NCBI GenBank assembly: GCA_001600175.1
Contig: BCJC01000008.1
Coordinates: 1,304,781 to 1,368,780 of the forward strand
Source of the DNA: Erythrobasidium yunnanense
Lineage: Eukaryota > Basidiomycota > Cystobasidiomycetes > Erythrobasidiales > Erythrobasidiaceae
DNA length: 64,000 bases
Direction: 5' to 3'
The notes under the pieces are model-generated. The model saw only the letters and a list, made by a program, of their open reading frames with translations, searched no databases and was not told where the DNA came from. Within the stretch, counting starts at the first letter, position 1; every line of letters starts with the position of its first letter. A program made the position numbers and the translations under genes. Positions 23,216 to 38,665 of this stretch are shown here, one piece after another.

Positions 23216-26200
23216 CTAATCTGAAAGAACGATGACTGTGTTGCTTGCTACTGATTTCCTTTTCTTAGCACTGATACCCGATGAGGCTCGTCGTGGTACT
23301 GCTTTCACAGCAGTCGGAGCGTTACTTATGCTGCGGCTTGATTTCCTCGCGTTGTTTTGTGCGACTGCATCTGATACGGCCTCAGAACGTGTTTTCTTTG
23401 TCTTGGCTTTTTTCTTGGGAGTTTCGCTAGCATCACTGTCGCTTGCACATGCCTCGCTCGCCCTTCGCTCTTTCTTCTGCGGAGTGACACTGCCTTCGTT
23501 GGACCCGCGTTTCCTTCTACGTAGCGGTGCCAGTCTAGCCCTTTCGTCCTCGCTCAGCGAAAGGTCATCCTCCTCGAATATTTGCTTAACGCTGCAAAGC
23601 TCGACCTCAACATTAGTCGACAGAAGTACGTCGATCCAGACCTATAAAGACAAGATCTCAGCCCTCTCGCACTGGGCCTCGCGGATAGCCTTGCACACCT
23701 TCTGTGTTTCGCTTAAGATATCGCCAGGGCCCTTGACCTCTACGAATCTAGCTCTCTTTTCCTCGAAATTCCACAGACTTGTCGGAAAGTGAGCGAAATG
23801 GCATGGACCAGCGGAAACAATACCACTTACAAGAGATCGGGAACACCACCAGTCCTGTGACTCCATTCTTCGGCGTAGACCCTACATATCGTGACGAGAG
23901 CTTCTGGGCTCAGACACTAAGAGCTTCCGTCAGTATTTGCGGCCACGGCTGACTGACCCACTGAAACTAGGCTTACCTGCACAATCTCGAGCAGATCCTC
24001 CCTCTCGTATGCCCAGCGCAGGCCGACGCAGTAGGTCTTCTTCTCCCGCTCGCGTTCATCTGCCTCAAGAAGCATTTCGTACGCTTTGCCCGCTTCTATG
24101 GCTTGTAGACGCTCTTGCACGAGCTCGCTTCGTACGATAGCAAAAGCATCGGTGGACAGATCCAGAGGGCCTGCTTGATATGCTGTCTCGAAGACACCAT
24201 CTATGGGTGCGAAGATGACATCCCAGAACAGGAGTGCAAACTGGAGTGACTGCTTGAGCGCATTCTCCGGAAACCAGGCGAAGTAGTCACTTACTATAGT
24301 TGTCAAGATACCATTCTCGCTATGAAAGCCCTTCCAGCCTTCCTTGTTATAGCATTCCAGCGAAAGGGCTTCAACGGAGATTTCGGCCCCATCCATCCCT
24401 CTCCAAGACGATTTCTTGCCAGTCTCGCCCTCCGATAGCTTCTCGCCTTTCATGATACGCTTCTTCGCTGCACGCAAGCCCGGCACTGGTGGATGTCGCT
24501 CATCGGCTGGTACCCCAAGAGCGCTTTCCAAGCGAACGATACGTCTTTGTAATGAGTTATGATAGACTGCAGACGATCTCAGTCGAATGTCATGCCATAT
24601 GTGTCGGACGAATGCCTTACTGAGATGGGTCCAAGGATGCGCTAAGCCTTCTTCGCACACAGCTAAGGCTTCTCTTCTGTTCTCATCTTTGTCTCCGCCA
24701 ATATGGTTCATAAGAACCAAAGCTAAACGGTCATACCACTCTCCGCGCTTTCCTCGTCTGAAACAAGACTGTGCGAGCAGGGTTCTCAATACCTCGACTT
24801 CACGATCGTACTGATGTAAGCGAGCCAATATAGTTGTTCCCTTATAGACAATCCGTGTGAGCGGCCAGCCGGCCAAGAATCGCTTGCGATAGTAGGTAAG
24901 CCTGTCATCTGGCGGTTCTTGTAGATTCCCAAATTCGTCTTTGACCAGCTTGCTACGTTCAAGATCATGCGCTTGCGCTTCCGCTACTAGACTCGTCCAT
25001 CTCGGATAGACTTCCTCGAACAGCTTCAGACCGTCTCTGAACCCTTTTTCTCTGTCTTCTTTAGTGAATTTCTTGGTAGATCGGCCTTTACTAGGGTCCA
25101 TCGCTTCGCCCAGGAATTCTTCCATTCTCCGCTCTAGAATTAAAGCCTCTTCATAGTCGACTAATGCTTCACGATCCGCAAATATGGTAAATGACCGCTT
25201 CACAGCATACGAAGGATAGTTGCGGATCTTGAAACGCGACAGCACTGCTTGTGTTAAGCTCTTCTCCGAGTATGTGACTGAGCGATAGTACAGGAGATGT
25301 AATCGGGCAAAGAGACGGATAGGCCCCGACTCAAGCTTTATGCAATGTCCAAGCTGGCCAAGAACTGTTCAACGAGTCAGCTCCGGTCATGACCTATGGT
25401 AGAGTAGTTTGCTTACTCTTGCTGATGACATGCTCGGTCTGCCGCGCTATAATACTCTTGGTGTTCATTTTAGGGGATTGACGAGTCTTGCGACCATTGC
25501 TTCGAGCGTCTTGACGCGCTTGACCGGCTGCAAACATGCTCTTCAAGGTAGATTGATTTGATGCAGTCCTCTTGATGGCTTCTATCAGGAGCGGACGCGT
25601 AGCTTTGCTGCTAGTAACGCGTAAGTCCTTTCCAAGGATCTGGTAGCGCTAAGATTTAGCCTTAAGCCGGACACTATGAGATTGCTGTCGTACCTTCAGC
25701 TCGTCAAGAGAGAGCATAGATAGCAGTTCATCGATGTCTGCTCGACTCGCCAAGATTTCTTCGCTAATCGCAAATCTCGAAAGGCCGAAACTGTGCTCGT
25801 CCTGCTTGATTTCCTGTATAGACCTGTTGGACAGAGGGTCTATATCTTTGGCTCTCTTCTTGCCTTTCCTGTCTTCGACTTCGTCTTCCGTGTCCGAAGC
25901 TATCACGACGATTCCAGATTCAGAAATGACTGGCGACGAGGGAATGATGATCGTAGAAGGGCCAGCTTGCATTCCTTTATCCTCGTCCTTAATGTCTGCA
26001 AAGTCTTCTGGCACTTGAAGTTGACTACCTTGCAATAGTCCGCACAATTCGTCAACAGTCCTCTTCATGTCGGCGACTTCGTCGTGATATCCGAGCTTCG
26101 CGAGCCTGAACCATCCATTCTTGCGAGAGAATAAGCGTACGAAGAGATAACGCGCTTCATCTGGATGGATTGCATAACTTGTTAGGCCAGCTTTTCGAAG

Positions 26201-26550
26201 ATCTCGGTATGGGCAGACGTACACGACATGGTGCTGAAGCGGGCTAGCATATCTTTCTCTTCATCGTTGAACAAGTAGCTTTCGCGCTCCAAGACTGTCT
26301 CGAGCATTTCTTCAAAGACTTGGACATATATCGAGATCCTCTGGCCAGCCGGGACTTTCGTATCAAGGAGCTTTTCATCGTCTTCGCTGTTCAGAGTACT
26401 TGTGCTTGCTTCTGAGCTGGCTGAAGGGGACGCTGGGCCAGCGAGCTCCTCGCTTTCTGGCGAAGTCGGCGGGGGTGTTGGCATCGCAGGCAGCTTCTTG
26501 AAGTCGGCGCGTCTCTCATTCTGCTCTGCTACCGTCGTGCTAATATTCAT
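23216..26550 (-). CDS. FAN1: Fanconi-associated nuclease FAN1-like (VRR-NUC)
   Basis: FAN1 is a structure-specific 5'-flap endo/exonuclease used in interstrand-crosslink repair. The multi-exon gene encodes roughly 950-980 aa. The start ATG at 26550 opens a Ser/Pro-rich N-terminus with no UBZ finger visible. The SAP-like/DNA-binding block follows (YVQVFEEMLETVLERESYLF, MLARFSTM-SYAIHPDEARYL across an intron, and WFRLAKLGYHD). A TPR-like middle includes RLTYYRKRFLAGWPLTRIVY. The FAN1 signature is GWKGFHSENGILTTI and LLFWDVIF. The VRR-NUC nuclease core is assembled across introns: SHRTGGVPDLFLWN, FVEVKGPGDILSETQK and WIDVLLSTNVEVELCSV. The metal-binding Asp and the E-V-K triad are present. A Lys/Arg-rich tail ends VIVLSD at 23216. 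Confidence 0.93.
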
Positions 26551-27003
26551 ACTTTCATGGCAATGGTACTGGCTGTTTAGCCAGAATACAGAGTGTACGC
26601 GTCGCGGCAAAGGACACTTTGCGCGCGCGAACTTGGCAAAATCACTGACAGACCCTTCAGCAGGAGATGATTGTGTATCCTGTAGATCTTGTGTGCAAAT
26701 CTCAAGTGGGCAATGTTTCGCGGACCCGGCAAGAGCGGACACCGGGCCATACTGTGAGTGGCTTGAGAAGATGTGTATTGATTACACAAGCATGATTTGT
26801 AGAGTTACAGTGATTGTTCTCTTTTCTATCATCTATATAGAAGCTGTCCGGGGGCCCCCAGGATAGACACACTTCCTCTTCAGTGTGCTCGACAAGCGCG
26901 TAGACTGAGGTTGCAGACTGCTCAGCGCTGCATACCTCATACGTACAATCGCGAACGTACTGCTTACTCCCTAGTGATAGTTGAAGTAGCGCGCATCTCG
27001 ACT
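26551..27003. other. Intergenic, FAN1 promoter / GLR1 3' flank
   Basis: This 453-bp gap separates two minus-strand genes. The frame upstream of the FAN1 ATG remains open to 26742 but only from a GTG, so it is treated as 5' UTR. A perfect 10-bp GC palindrome (GGGGGCCCCC) sits near 26850. Nothing else is supported. Confidence 0.4.
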
Positions 27004-28949
<1,946 letters not shown>

Positions 28950-31276
28950 TCATGAAGACCGCAGGAAAAAAGGTGTTCGACCGCGATCAATCTCAGCCGC
29001 GAGTAGTATTGTCAGAGGCGCATTGTAGTCGAGGGCGCACTGGGAGCATACATTAGCGTTGGAAGACGTCTGACAACGGAATGCTCACCTCGGACTGCTT
29101 GTAGTTGGACCGCTTATCCTGGAAGCTGTCATCCTTGGAAGGCCCACCGACCATTCCGCCATACAGGACATGCGCCATAGTCTCGGGCGAGTGGTCCACG
29201 TTGCCGATATCGTTTCCACCTGAAGCCATTGCGCTCTGAGAAGATACAAGTCAGCATATCGATCTGATGTCGAAGACACCACTTACTTGAGGATTCAGAG
29301 GCGATTTGCTGCTGATACCAACAACGTACGTGTTGCCTTTTGGGTTCTTGCCAAATAGATAGTCAGTCTGGCTATCTGCTAGAGCTTGAGCGTCCGCAGC
29401 CTTCTCGTTCTTCGGGAAGAGTCTCGCAAACTCGCTGAGAACATAGCTCATCCCGACAGCAGGAGGTAGACTGTTCTCGTCTGATGCTCCGGGCCAGTAT
29501 AACAGACCGCCAGCTGTTTTACCCTGCTTGAGAGCTATTTCGTCCAAGTATGGAGTGAGGCTGCCTAGCCAGTCGACCTTCGATGTAACGTTGTTTTGCT
29601 GGACCAGTTGTGCGCCGAGAAGCATGCATAGACCGTGCTTGGCGTCCCAGTCTACAGGATCTCGGTTCTCGCCCACTTTGTAGCGGTTGAAGTAGCCTTC
29701 AGCCCGTCTGAGGAAATACGAATTGCTAGTCGCGCGATACAGCATCAAGCCAGCTAGAACAAGCTCATCCTGTCCCGAAACATCAGTCTTCTTCCCCGTC
29801 GAGTACAGCCAAAAGTCTACTCACTGCATAGTCGGAGCTCGCATACCAGTCTTTGACCGCAGGTACAGACTTCTGATAGAGTGTCCTTGGTGCCGATTCC
29901 GCAAAGTAGTAAAGCGACAGTGCATGGTCGAGCAGCTTTTCAGCATAGTCTTGATCACCTATGACAGAGGAGTAGAAGATGGCGCCTGCTGCAAAGGCTC
30001 CTGCGGTTCCGGCTGCTACATCTGTACCAGGGTTGCTGCGATTGACGTAGAAAGACGGCCGAGGTGTAGGAATTGTTCGATCGCCGCCCTGCCAGAGTTG
30101 ATGTCAGTAATATATCTAATTGCGCTGCCATTGTGCGTACCCAGTAATCGTTATCCACTTTGCCATCGCCGACTTGCACATAGAGAGTATCGCCAGTAGG
30201 GTGTGCCTTCATTAGCCAATCAAGTCCCCAACGAAGTGTTTCGTCCATATAGCCTAGGTTCCGGGACTTCACGATTCCCTTCCAGTGCTCAGTCCCGCCC
30301 CAGGCAAGGAGAGTCAGGGCAGAGCTCAGTGGGAATGTGAATTTGAGGTAGTCGCCGGCATCGTAGTACCCGCCAGTGAGATCAATATTATTGTCAAAGC
30401 CATCTTTCAGCCCAGAATCGTTGCGCCAGCTGATAGCCCGAGGGGATGTAGTGAGGAGTCCGCTTCCTGCGAGCCAGAGTCAGACTATGACAGCTGTTGC
30501 TGCGCGAATGACTTACTTTGAGCTTGATAGAACCACAGACTCTTCGATAGGACATCAGCGTATCCAGATGTGGAATTGGAAGGCTGGTAAGGCGTCTTTG
30601 GCGCGAACTTCGAAGGCTGTCCATCCCATGTAGGGTACGCCTTCAGTGTACTGGCGTTCTTAGCGGCGGCTTCAAAGAAGACTTGGCTTCTCTTTGCTTG
30701 TTTCGCTACGATTCCACCTTCGCTTAACTCAAAGAGACCAGGTCCACCGGGTGTACTAGCTGTCTTGGGTACTATTCTAAACTCCAATATCCTGCCAGAG
30801 TCGGATTGGTTGCCTTGGAAATCTACAACCAGCGCTGGGTTGACTGGTCGATTGAGAGCTGATTGACTGCTGGTTCTGCCTGATCGGAGGAAGGTGCCGT
30901 TGCTTGCAGCGAGAACGGGATAGCTTGACTGTATAGAAGTGTCGCTCGTATTGAGGGTCGTGGTATTGTCGCCATGGAACGACGAGACTACAGTCTCGTG
31001 CATATTTGGATGAACGACATTCGGCGGTGTGGGAGGAGGGTCGGATCGCTTTCCAAGCTTCGATAAAGACCTTCTATCCTGTCTTCCCTTTCTGCGAACC
31101 TTATGGCGGAATGGTGCTTTCGGCGTAAAGACTTGATGGTGCCCATGTCTCCTAGCCATAGAACGCGCATAGAAGCTGGTGCGTAACTCATCTGGAGAGA
31201 TGGCCTGCACCTCTCCTGCCGTTTCTTGATAGACCAACGAACAAAGCAGACCTGCTGCTGTGAAAGAAAAGCGCAT
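28950..31276 (-). CDS. Glycoside hydrolase family 9 endoglucanase
   Basis: GH9 enzymes hydrolyse beta-1,4-glucans such as cellulose. The multi-exon gene encodes roughly 650 aa. The ATG at 31276 starts a secretory signal (MRFSFTAAGLLCSLVYQETA). Residues ~25-170 are a basic, then Ser/Thr/Asn-rich extension with many N-glycosylation sequons and no GH9 similarity. The catalytic domain begins near FFEAAAKNAS, with SLWFYQAQSGLL, then GGYYDAGDYLKFTFPLSSAL holding the catalytic aspartates, LRWGLDWLMKAH, DVAAGTAGAFAAGAIF, and DSQTDYLFGKNPKGNTYVVG. The general-acid Glu is in KQSE|CALDYNAPL and is the last codon before the final intron. No cellulose-binding module or GPI signal is obvious. The family is uncommon in fungi compared with GH5 or GH7. 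Confidence 0.9.
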
Positions 31277-31525
31277 AGTGACCAGCACGCGGAGAAAGAA
31301 GAAGGAAAAGACTAGTAGGGGAAAGGCAGACACAGTCAGCGTTTCGGAGGAGAGGAGAGCGGTATATCATTAGTGGGTGTTTTGCGCCCAAACAGATTTC
31401 GAAAACGACTGGCTTGCTGGACGATCGTCAGAATGATGCCTGATTACACAACAATACGGAGTGACTGCCAAGATGCGATGGTAACGAACGAGTGATGAAG
31501 ATATGCTGATCATATGCGCCCAGAA

Positions 31526-32519
31526 TTACGAGTCTTCAGGGGCCGCCTCCGACTTGCGTTTCTTCTTTTTCTTCTTTTCAGTTTTCGCCGGGCTTGACTG
31601 CATTTCGACATCAGATTCCGCAATCTTGGAGTGTTCCTTCTTTACCTTCTTCCTGCTGCTAGACTGAGGTATTTGACTTGTGGGTTTCGCTGTTGACGAA
31701 AATTGAGGATTTGTGGAGGATCCGTAAGGCGCAAAGTAGCCATTAAGGCCTTCTGGCTGTTGCCGTGCTGTTCCCTCTTCGTCTGACTCTGCATGTCCAG
31801 CACTATGCTGCGGTATCTGGAGAGATTGCCTAACGACCAGATGTCTCGTGATCTGTGCTGGTCCTGCAAGTACAGCGATTCAGCCCAGCAGCTTGCTATC
31901 AACATACAGATCACCTTACCAGCACTATATGTCTTCTGTCGCTTGTCAGCGAAGAGTGCAGTCAAGCTTTTCATCTCGCCAGCACCAATGCGCGCTGCTT
32001 CTTGCGGGTCTTCTCCCAGCGAATAGACTTCGTAGTCTGTCTTCTTTGCATTGAACGTCCCTAGCTTCTGCGTCTTGCTTGATCCAGCGTTGGGAAGCTT
32101 CAGCTTGGCCTCGTTGAAATGCCGTAGCTTGAACTGCACCCAAATCTTCAAGACTCAGAGTGATTAAGGTGCATTCGATATGTTGATACTCACGCCCTCT
32201 GGCAGTCTGATTGCCCATAATTCGCAGCCATTCGCCAGCTTTTGCTTGATGGCATCAGCGTCGAATTCGGTCAATACTTCTTCACCAGACCCCTTCTTCA
32301 AGCCTTTCGGAGGGACAAAGACGGTGCTGCAACCTCATGGCCATGAGATATAGGATCTATGATGTCGCGGAAGATGACGGCCCACCTCTCGTCCTGCTGG
32401 GCGACATCGAGAAACTCGACTCTGCGCTTCTTGACGGCCTGCTGCTCCTCCTGCTCGCTCTCGCTCTCTGATCCAGAAGATGAGCTGGCGACTGGCGCAT
32501 GGATGGGTGTGCGCGCCAT
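31526..32519 (-). CDS. RPA34: RNA polymerase I subunit RPA34-like
   Basis: This is probably the Rpa34/PAF49 subunit, which pairs with Rpa49 on RNA polymerase I in the nucleolus. At least four exons give about 270 aa. The N-terminus is a Ser/Glu low-complexity segment (SSSSGSESESEQEEQQ) with a basic KKRRVEFLDV. Joining at the GT within the GACGAGAG context gives QQDESTVFVPPKGLKKGSGE, then LANGCELWAIRLPEGV, the hydrophobic LW-IR-P core typical of the family. LGTFNAKKTDYEVYSLG and ITRHLVVRQSLQIPQHSAG follow, as in the family's dimerisation domain. A Lys-rich tail (EKKKKKKRKSEAAPEDS) ends it, also typical. Assignment is from this pattern and layout rather than from strong residue identity. Confidence 0.7.
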
Positions 32520-32611
32520 GGTGCAGGAAGAATGGGGTTCTGGCGAAAGCCAAGGTCTCTCGATACGATTTACTTTCGATAGGCGCTACAACGCTTCTAT
32601 GGCTTTCTAAT

Positions 32612-33957
32612 CTACTTCCAGTCATACTTGGGCTTGTAGCCTAGCTCCTTCTTGGCCTTTTCTATCGACAACAAGCTGTCATTGGGTCCGGCAGTCTTGT
32701 TATACTTGACGTTTGGGAAGCAAGCTTTGACAAGCTCGTCATTCGACTTCCTCATGCAGGTGTTGCTGGAAGCTACGATCAGCCGATACTTCTCGAGCGC
32801 AAGATGGGGATCTTACCTGTTGGCGATCAAATACTGGTGGTGACCTTTCTTGTCGCTCTTCAAGCCAAGGTGGATAGCTTGACCACCGTCTCTGGCATCG
32901 ATATAGCCTAAGGAAGCGAGAGGTCAGTCAGCAATCCCTTTACGGCCTGTAAGATCGGATACCCTACCCCAGCAATTCCAGTATCGAGCCTTGGGGTCAT
33001 CCTGCATATTCATCTCAGCTTTCAAAGTCAGCGGAAGAGTATGTATGCCAGTAAACGCACCTGCCACTTCTCAAAGCCTGCATACTCTTCTGGCAGCATG
33101 ACATTACTGAAGCGCATGCTTATGATCTTCAAGCTAGGATCCCAGCGCGTGTATTGTTCCGCCATAGTCTCTCCAACAAGCTTACTCAGAGAGTATGCTG
33201 ATTCAGGTCGTCTCTCGTTTCTGCAGATCCCGATATTAGCTAATCTTTCTTAGCATTCATGCGAATTCAATGCGCACTCTTCGGTGATGGGAAGATACTC
33301 AGGAGGATGCGGGTCGAATGGGATACCGATGAGTGTCTCGCTAGACGCCATCACGACGTTCGTAATGCGCAGCTTTCGGCAAGCTTCAAGGACGTTATAC
33401 GAGCTGGCCCCATCTATTAGCTCTGGTTGTAGTAAATCGAACGGCAAGGAATGCTCACCTCATGGTGTTGATTCTGAACTGTTCAGACGAGTTTGTCTGT
33501 CCTGGACTGGGGATAGCTGCTAGATGTACTACAGCATCTATTCCCGAATATCCCATGTCGCAACTCATTAGTGCTTCAAGCACGCTTCCCATGTTGGCTA
33601 TACACACACCCTGCTCAGCTATGTACTGTAATCCAAGCAAGCTGAACTCACTGAGGTCAATCTCGACGATTCGGTAAGCCGGAGTCCCCGACTTTCCATC
33701 TTCGCTCGCTCCAGCTGGACGTCTTGTATCTAGATTGATGACTTCCCAACCCTGGTCTGCCAGATACTGGCACGTTGACCTTCCTGTTCATGTCGCAGCT
33801 TGTCAGAAATGCTTGCCACTACCAACCGCCTATGACGCTGAAAGAAAGAAAGGCACGTACCGAGCTTTCCTGACCCGCCTGTTACAGCGACTCGAGGCTT
33901 GCGCTCACGGCCTGTGTTCTCGCCTAGCGCTCTGTTGTCTGAAAAGCTAGCTGCCAT
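32612..33957 (-). CDS. NAD(P)-dependent epimerase/dehydratase (extended SDR)
   Basis: This is an extended short-chain dehydrogenase/reductase of roughly 330 aa in about seven exons. The Rossmann motif VAVTGGSGKLG (residues ~23-33) is completed across the first intron as GRSTCQYLADQGWEVINLDT. Further landmarks are IDAVVHLAAIPSPGQTNSS, YNVLEACRKLRITNVVMASS and the catalytic YxxxK, ESAYSLSKLVGE, with MRFSNVM afterwards. The C-terminus reads LLSIEKAKKELGYKPKYDWK, as in sugar-nucleotide epimerase-like proteins. The substrate is unknown; this group is annotated as UDP-glucose 4-epimerase-like or uronate dehydrogenase-like in other organisms. It lies 92 bp upstream of the RPA34-like start on the same strand. 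Confidence 0.85.
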
Positions 33958-34144
33958 GATTACTGATTTGCAGAAAGAAGAAGAAGCAAAGAGCCGGAAA
34001 GTTGCAAGATGTCGATGACGGGGACTTTTTGGCTAACCAGTACTATATCGCTTGGAAGGCAAAGAATACTGCATTGACATGTCTTTACGCCTTTGCGTAG
34101 CTACATGGTCTATTATCGCAGTATTTACATGCGCGATGCCAGCT

Positions 34145-36557
<2,413 letters not shown>

Positions 36558-37257
36558 GCTTCCGATATGTTACCCTCTATGCAATGATGCTGTCGCTGTC
36601 TGTGAAGACTTGACGCAATACCGATGCTGGATCCAATAAGGCGAACGTCGAGAATGCACAGGCCTGCTAAAGAAGTGGGAAGAAAACGCCTCGTCTGGTC
36701 ATTTGGGAAATCGGTCTTTGGACAAGCATATCACAACCGCAGGCGCCGCTTCTCTTTTCGTCATTTTCTGCCGTCTCTTCATCCTGTCTGCCTGAACGAT
36801 CATATACAAAGGTTGTGCTACCTGTTTTCATACCGCTTGGCCAATTCTCCCCCTGCTAGTTCTTTCCTGCCCAAAGCCTGTGAACCCGGATGGACGTACC
36901 ATCGTCTGCTATTACAGTAGCAAGTGTGTCTACACACCGGTGAATCCAAGGCAAGACATTGAAGCGAGAAAATTTAGGAGTGGACGTGAACGATACGATC
37001 TCTCGTATTTGCTGGAGAATTACTACGTATGTATTGCGCTTCCAAGGGTCTGTACTAGGCTACAACTTGTATATCACTCTACTATTCTATATGCAGGCGT
37101 TGATGCCGAACGACGTTACTGATTGCATGATGCAGGACGACATTGCTCAGACAGGCCGTTATGACTGGTTCTTGCTGATGATGTCAGAAGCCCTGTAGAA
37201 GATAAGAGAGTATCAATCAGCCATCAATGCCAAACAGATGATGACCTGGATAACTAC
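36558..37257. other. Intergenic, ABD1 promoter
   Basis: This 700-bp gap lies between the ABD1 start and the stop of the three-repeat gene. Several short plus-strand frames exist (36624-36920, 36880-37198), but none shows a domain or a plausible exon chain. No repeat was seen. Confidence 0.4.
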
Positions 37258-38148
37258 TTACTCTCCCTTTGTGGTGCTGTTTGAGATCTGATCACTTGCT
37301 CCCAGGGAGTTGATGAGTGTTTTCTGGTTGTTTGTAGCTGTGACACGATCTCGTCAGCACGCATAGAGAAAGTAGAAGGAAGAAGGGACTGAAGCGCGTA
37401 CCTGGCTGCTTTGCGCTTGGTCCGGTAGGGACTTGGGATCCTGGAGTAGTACTGGCACATCCAACAATCATCAGACAGGTCCACAGAGGGATGGTGTGAG
37501 TCGACTCACTCCTGAGCGGCTCCCGATCTTCCTCCAGAAGAAGCTGAAGCGCCAGCTCCACCCTGTCCATCACCCCGAGGCGGTCTAGCACCTCCATCGA
37601 TTGCCTTTTCGATGAGATCCGAAGCTTGTCCCTTTGTCGTGCTGTCAGTGAGGCCGTCGGTGGCTCCTACTGCGTTGAGGTAGCCTTTCCTGGAGACGGG
37701 GAAAGTGTGTTAGTATAGGGAAGGATAGGGGAGATGGAGTGAGGCGTACTGATTGTTGGTTGCTGGCTGTTTAGCAGAAGGTCCAGTTGGCTTTACGTTG
37801 CCTGATACCTCACATCAGTCATTGTCGATACAGGAATTCAGGCGGGAGTGATTTACCAGGCGTGTCATCAGGAGCCGCACCTGATCCTCCACTGCTCTTC
37901 TGTCCATTGAGCGTGCTCGAGATCACATCACTAGCCTCTCCCTTCGTAGGTTCAGCAGGCATGTTTCCTGATACACCCAGCTGATCTGCAAAGTCCTTCT
38001 GGTTATTCGTAGCAGGCTGAGTGCGGGATGGTCCCTGTGGAATGGATGAGCCAGGGTTGGTATCTGGTCGTGCGCCCGAGTTGGAAGACATGGTTCTAAG
38101 TGAGGATGTTCTGATGGATTGAGGGAGTCTGAGGGAGCGAGGGAGCAT
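37258..38148 (-). CDS. Small three-repeat protein, DUF3072-like units
   Basis: Five exons (38148-37857, 37801-37750, 37689-37510, 37451-37402, 37337-37258) sum to 654 nt, giving 217 aa. The protein is three copies of one unit. Each copy opens with GPSxxQPATNNQK, then about ten residues with a central LG or VGA, then TKGEAS or TKGQAS followed by D-[VL]-I. Copy 1 is PATNNQKDFADQLGVS...TKGEASDVI, copy 2 is PATNNQKGYLNAVGAT...TKGQASDLI, and copy 3 is PATNNQKTLINSLGAS...TKGE and stops there. Gly/Ser/Pro-rich linkers join them. The Q-(about 20)-TK-EAS-I pattern resembles the small bacterial DUF3072 domain as I remember it, but this is inference. The first 19 residues are Arg/Ser/Leu-rich, so mitochondrial targeting is possible, with an alternative start at MSSNSG. 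Function is unknown. Confidence 0.8.
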
Positions 38149-38665
38149 ATAATTGTGCGTTTGTTAGGAAGGAAAGAGAAGAGAGAGAGATGGAGTTGTC
38201 AGAGTTTTATATTTCCATCGCTGGCTGCCTCGATGAGAGTGAGTGCGCGTCATTTGTCGTTGCATCGATGCAGCCTCCCCTCCCTCCCTCCGAGACAGCA
38301 GTGAACATCGAGCAGAAGGAAGGAAGGAAGGAACAGTCATCATGTCGATGCTCTGACTATATGTCTCCGGATGGGCAAGAGGCAGAGATCAACGACAGCT
38401 GCCAAGTTTCCAACGGTCGACACTGATCGCCCAACGGCTTTCAGGAACGGGCTGGAACTCAGGGCAGAGCGTTACTGCATTCATGCACGTCCAATACACA
38501 GTGTGTAGCTAGATACTAGCTATCTTGTACAATCAGGATCCATCTCCTTCTCGCGTAATATCAGTCACGTGTGTTGCTGCATTGCCGAGTCTTCCTCGGT
38601 GCATGTTGGATCTCATCTGAACAGGGCATCTTACATGGAAGAAGAATCGCCGTAGTGTCACTGCA
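38149..38665. other. Divergent intergenic region before POL5
   Basis: This 517-bp stretch separates the divergent starts of the three-repeat gene and POL5. It contains purine- and pyrimidine-rich runs (GAGAGAGAGATGGAG near 38180, CCTCCCTCCCTCC near 38280) and a short GGAA repeat. No coding frame is supported. Confidence 0.5.
38315..38333. repeat. (GGAA)n microsatellite
   Basis: A run of about four to five GGAA units is seen directly. It lies in a divergent intergenic region and is flanked by a CCCT-type run 30 bp upstream. Confidence 0.75.

Noticed and set aside
23232-23792. Long plus-strand open frame of 186 codons
   Set aside because: It is the antisense shadow of the FAN1 C-terminal exons, and its Leu/Ser-rich translation shows no domain.
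36624-37198. Overlapping plus-strand frames upstream of ABD1
   Set aside because: No shared exon chain with proper splice sites and no domain features.
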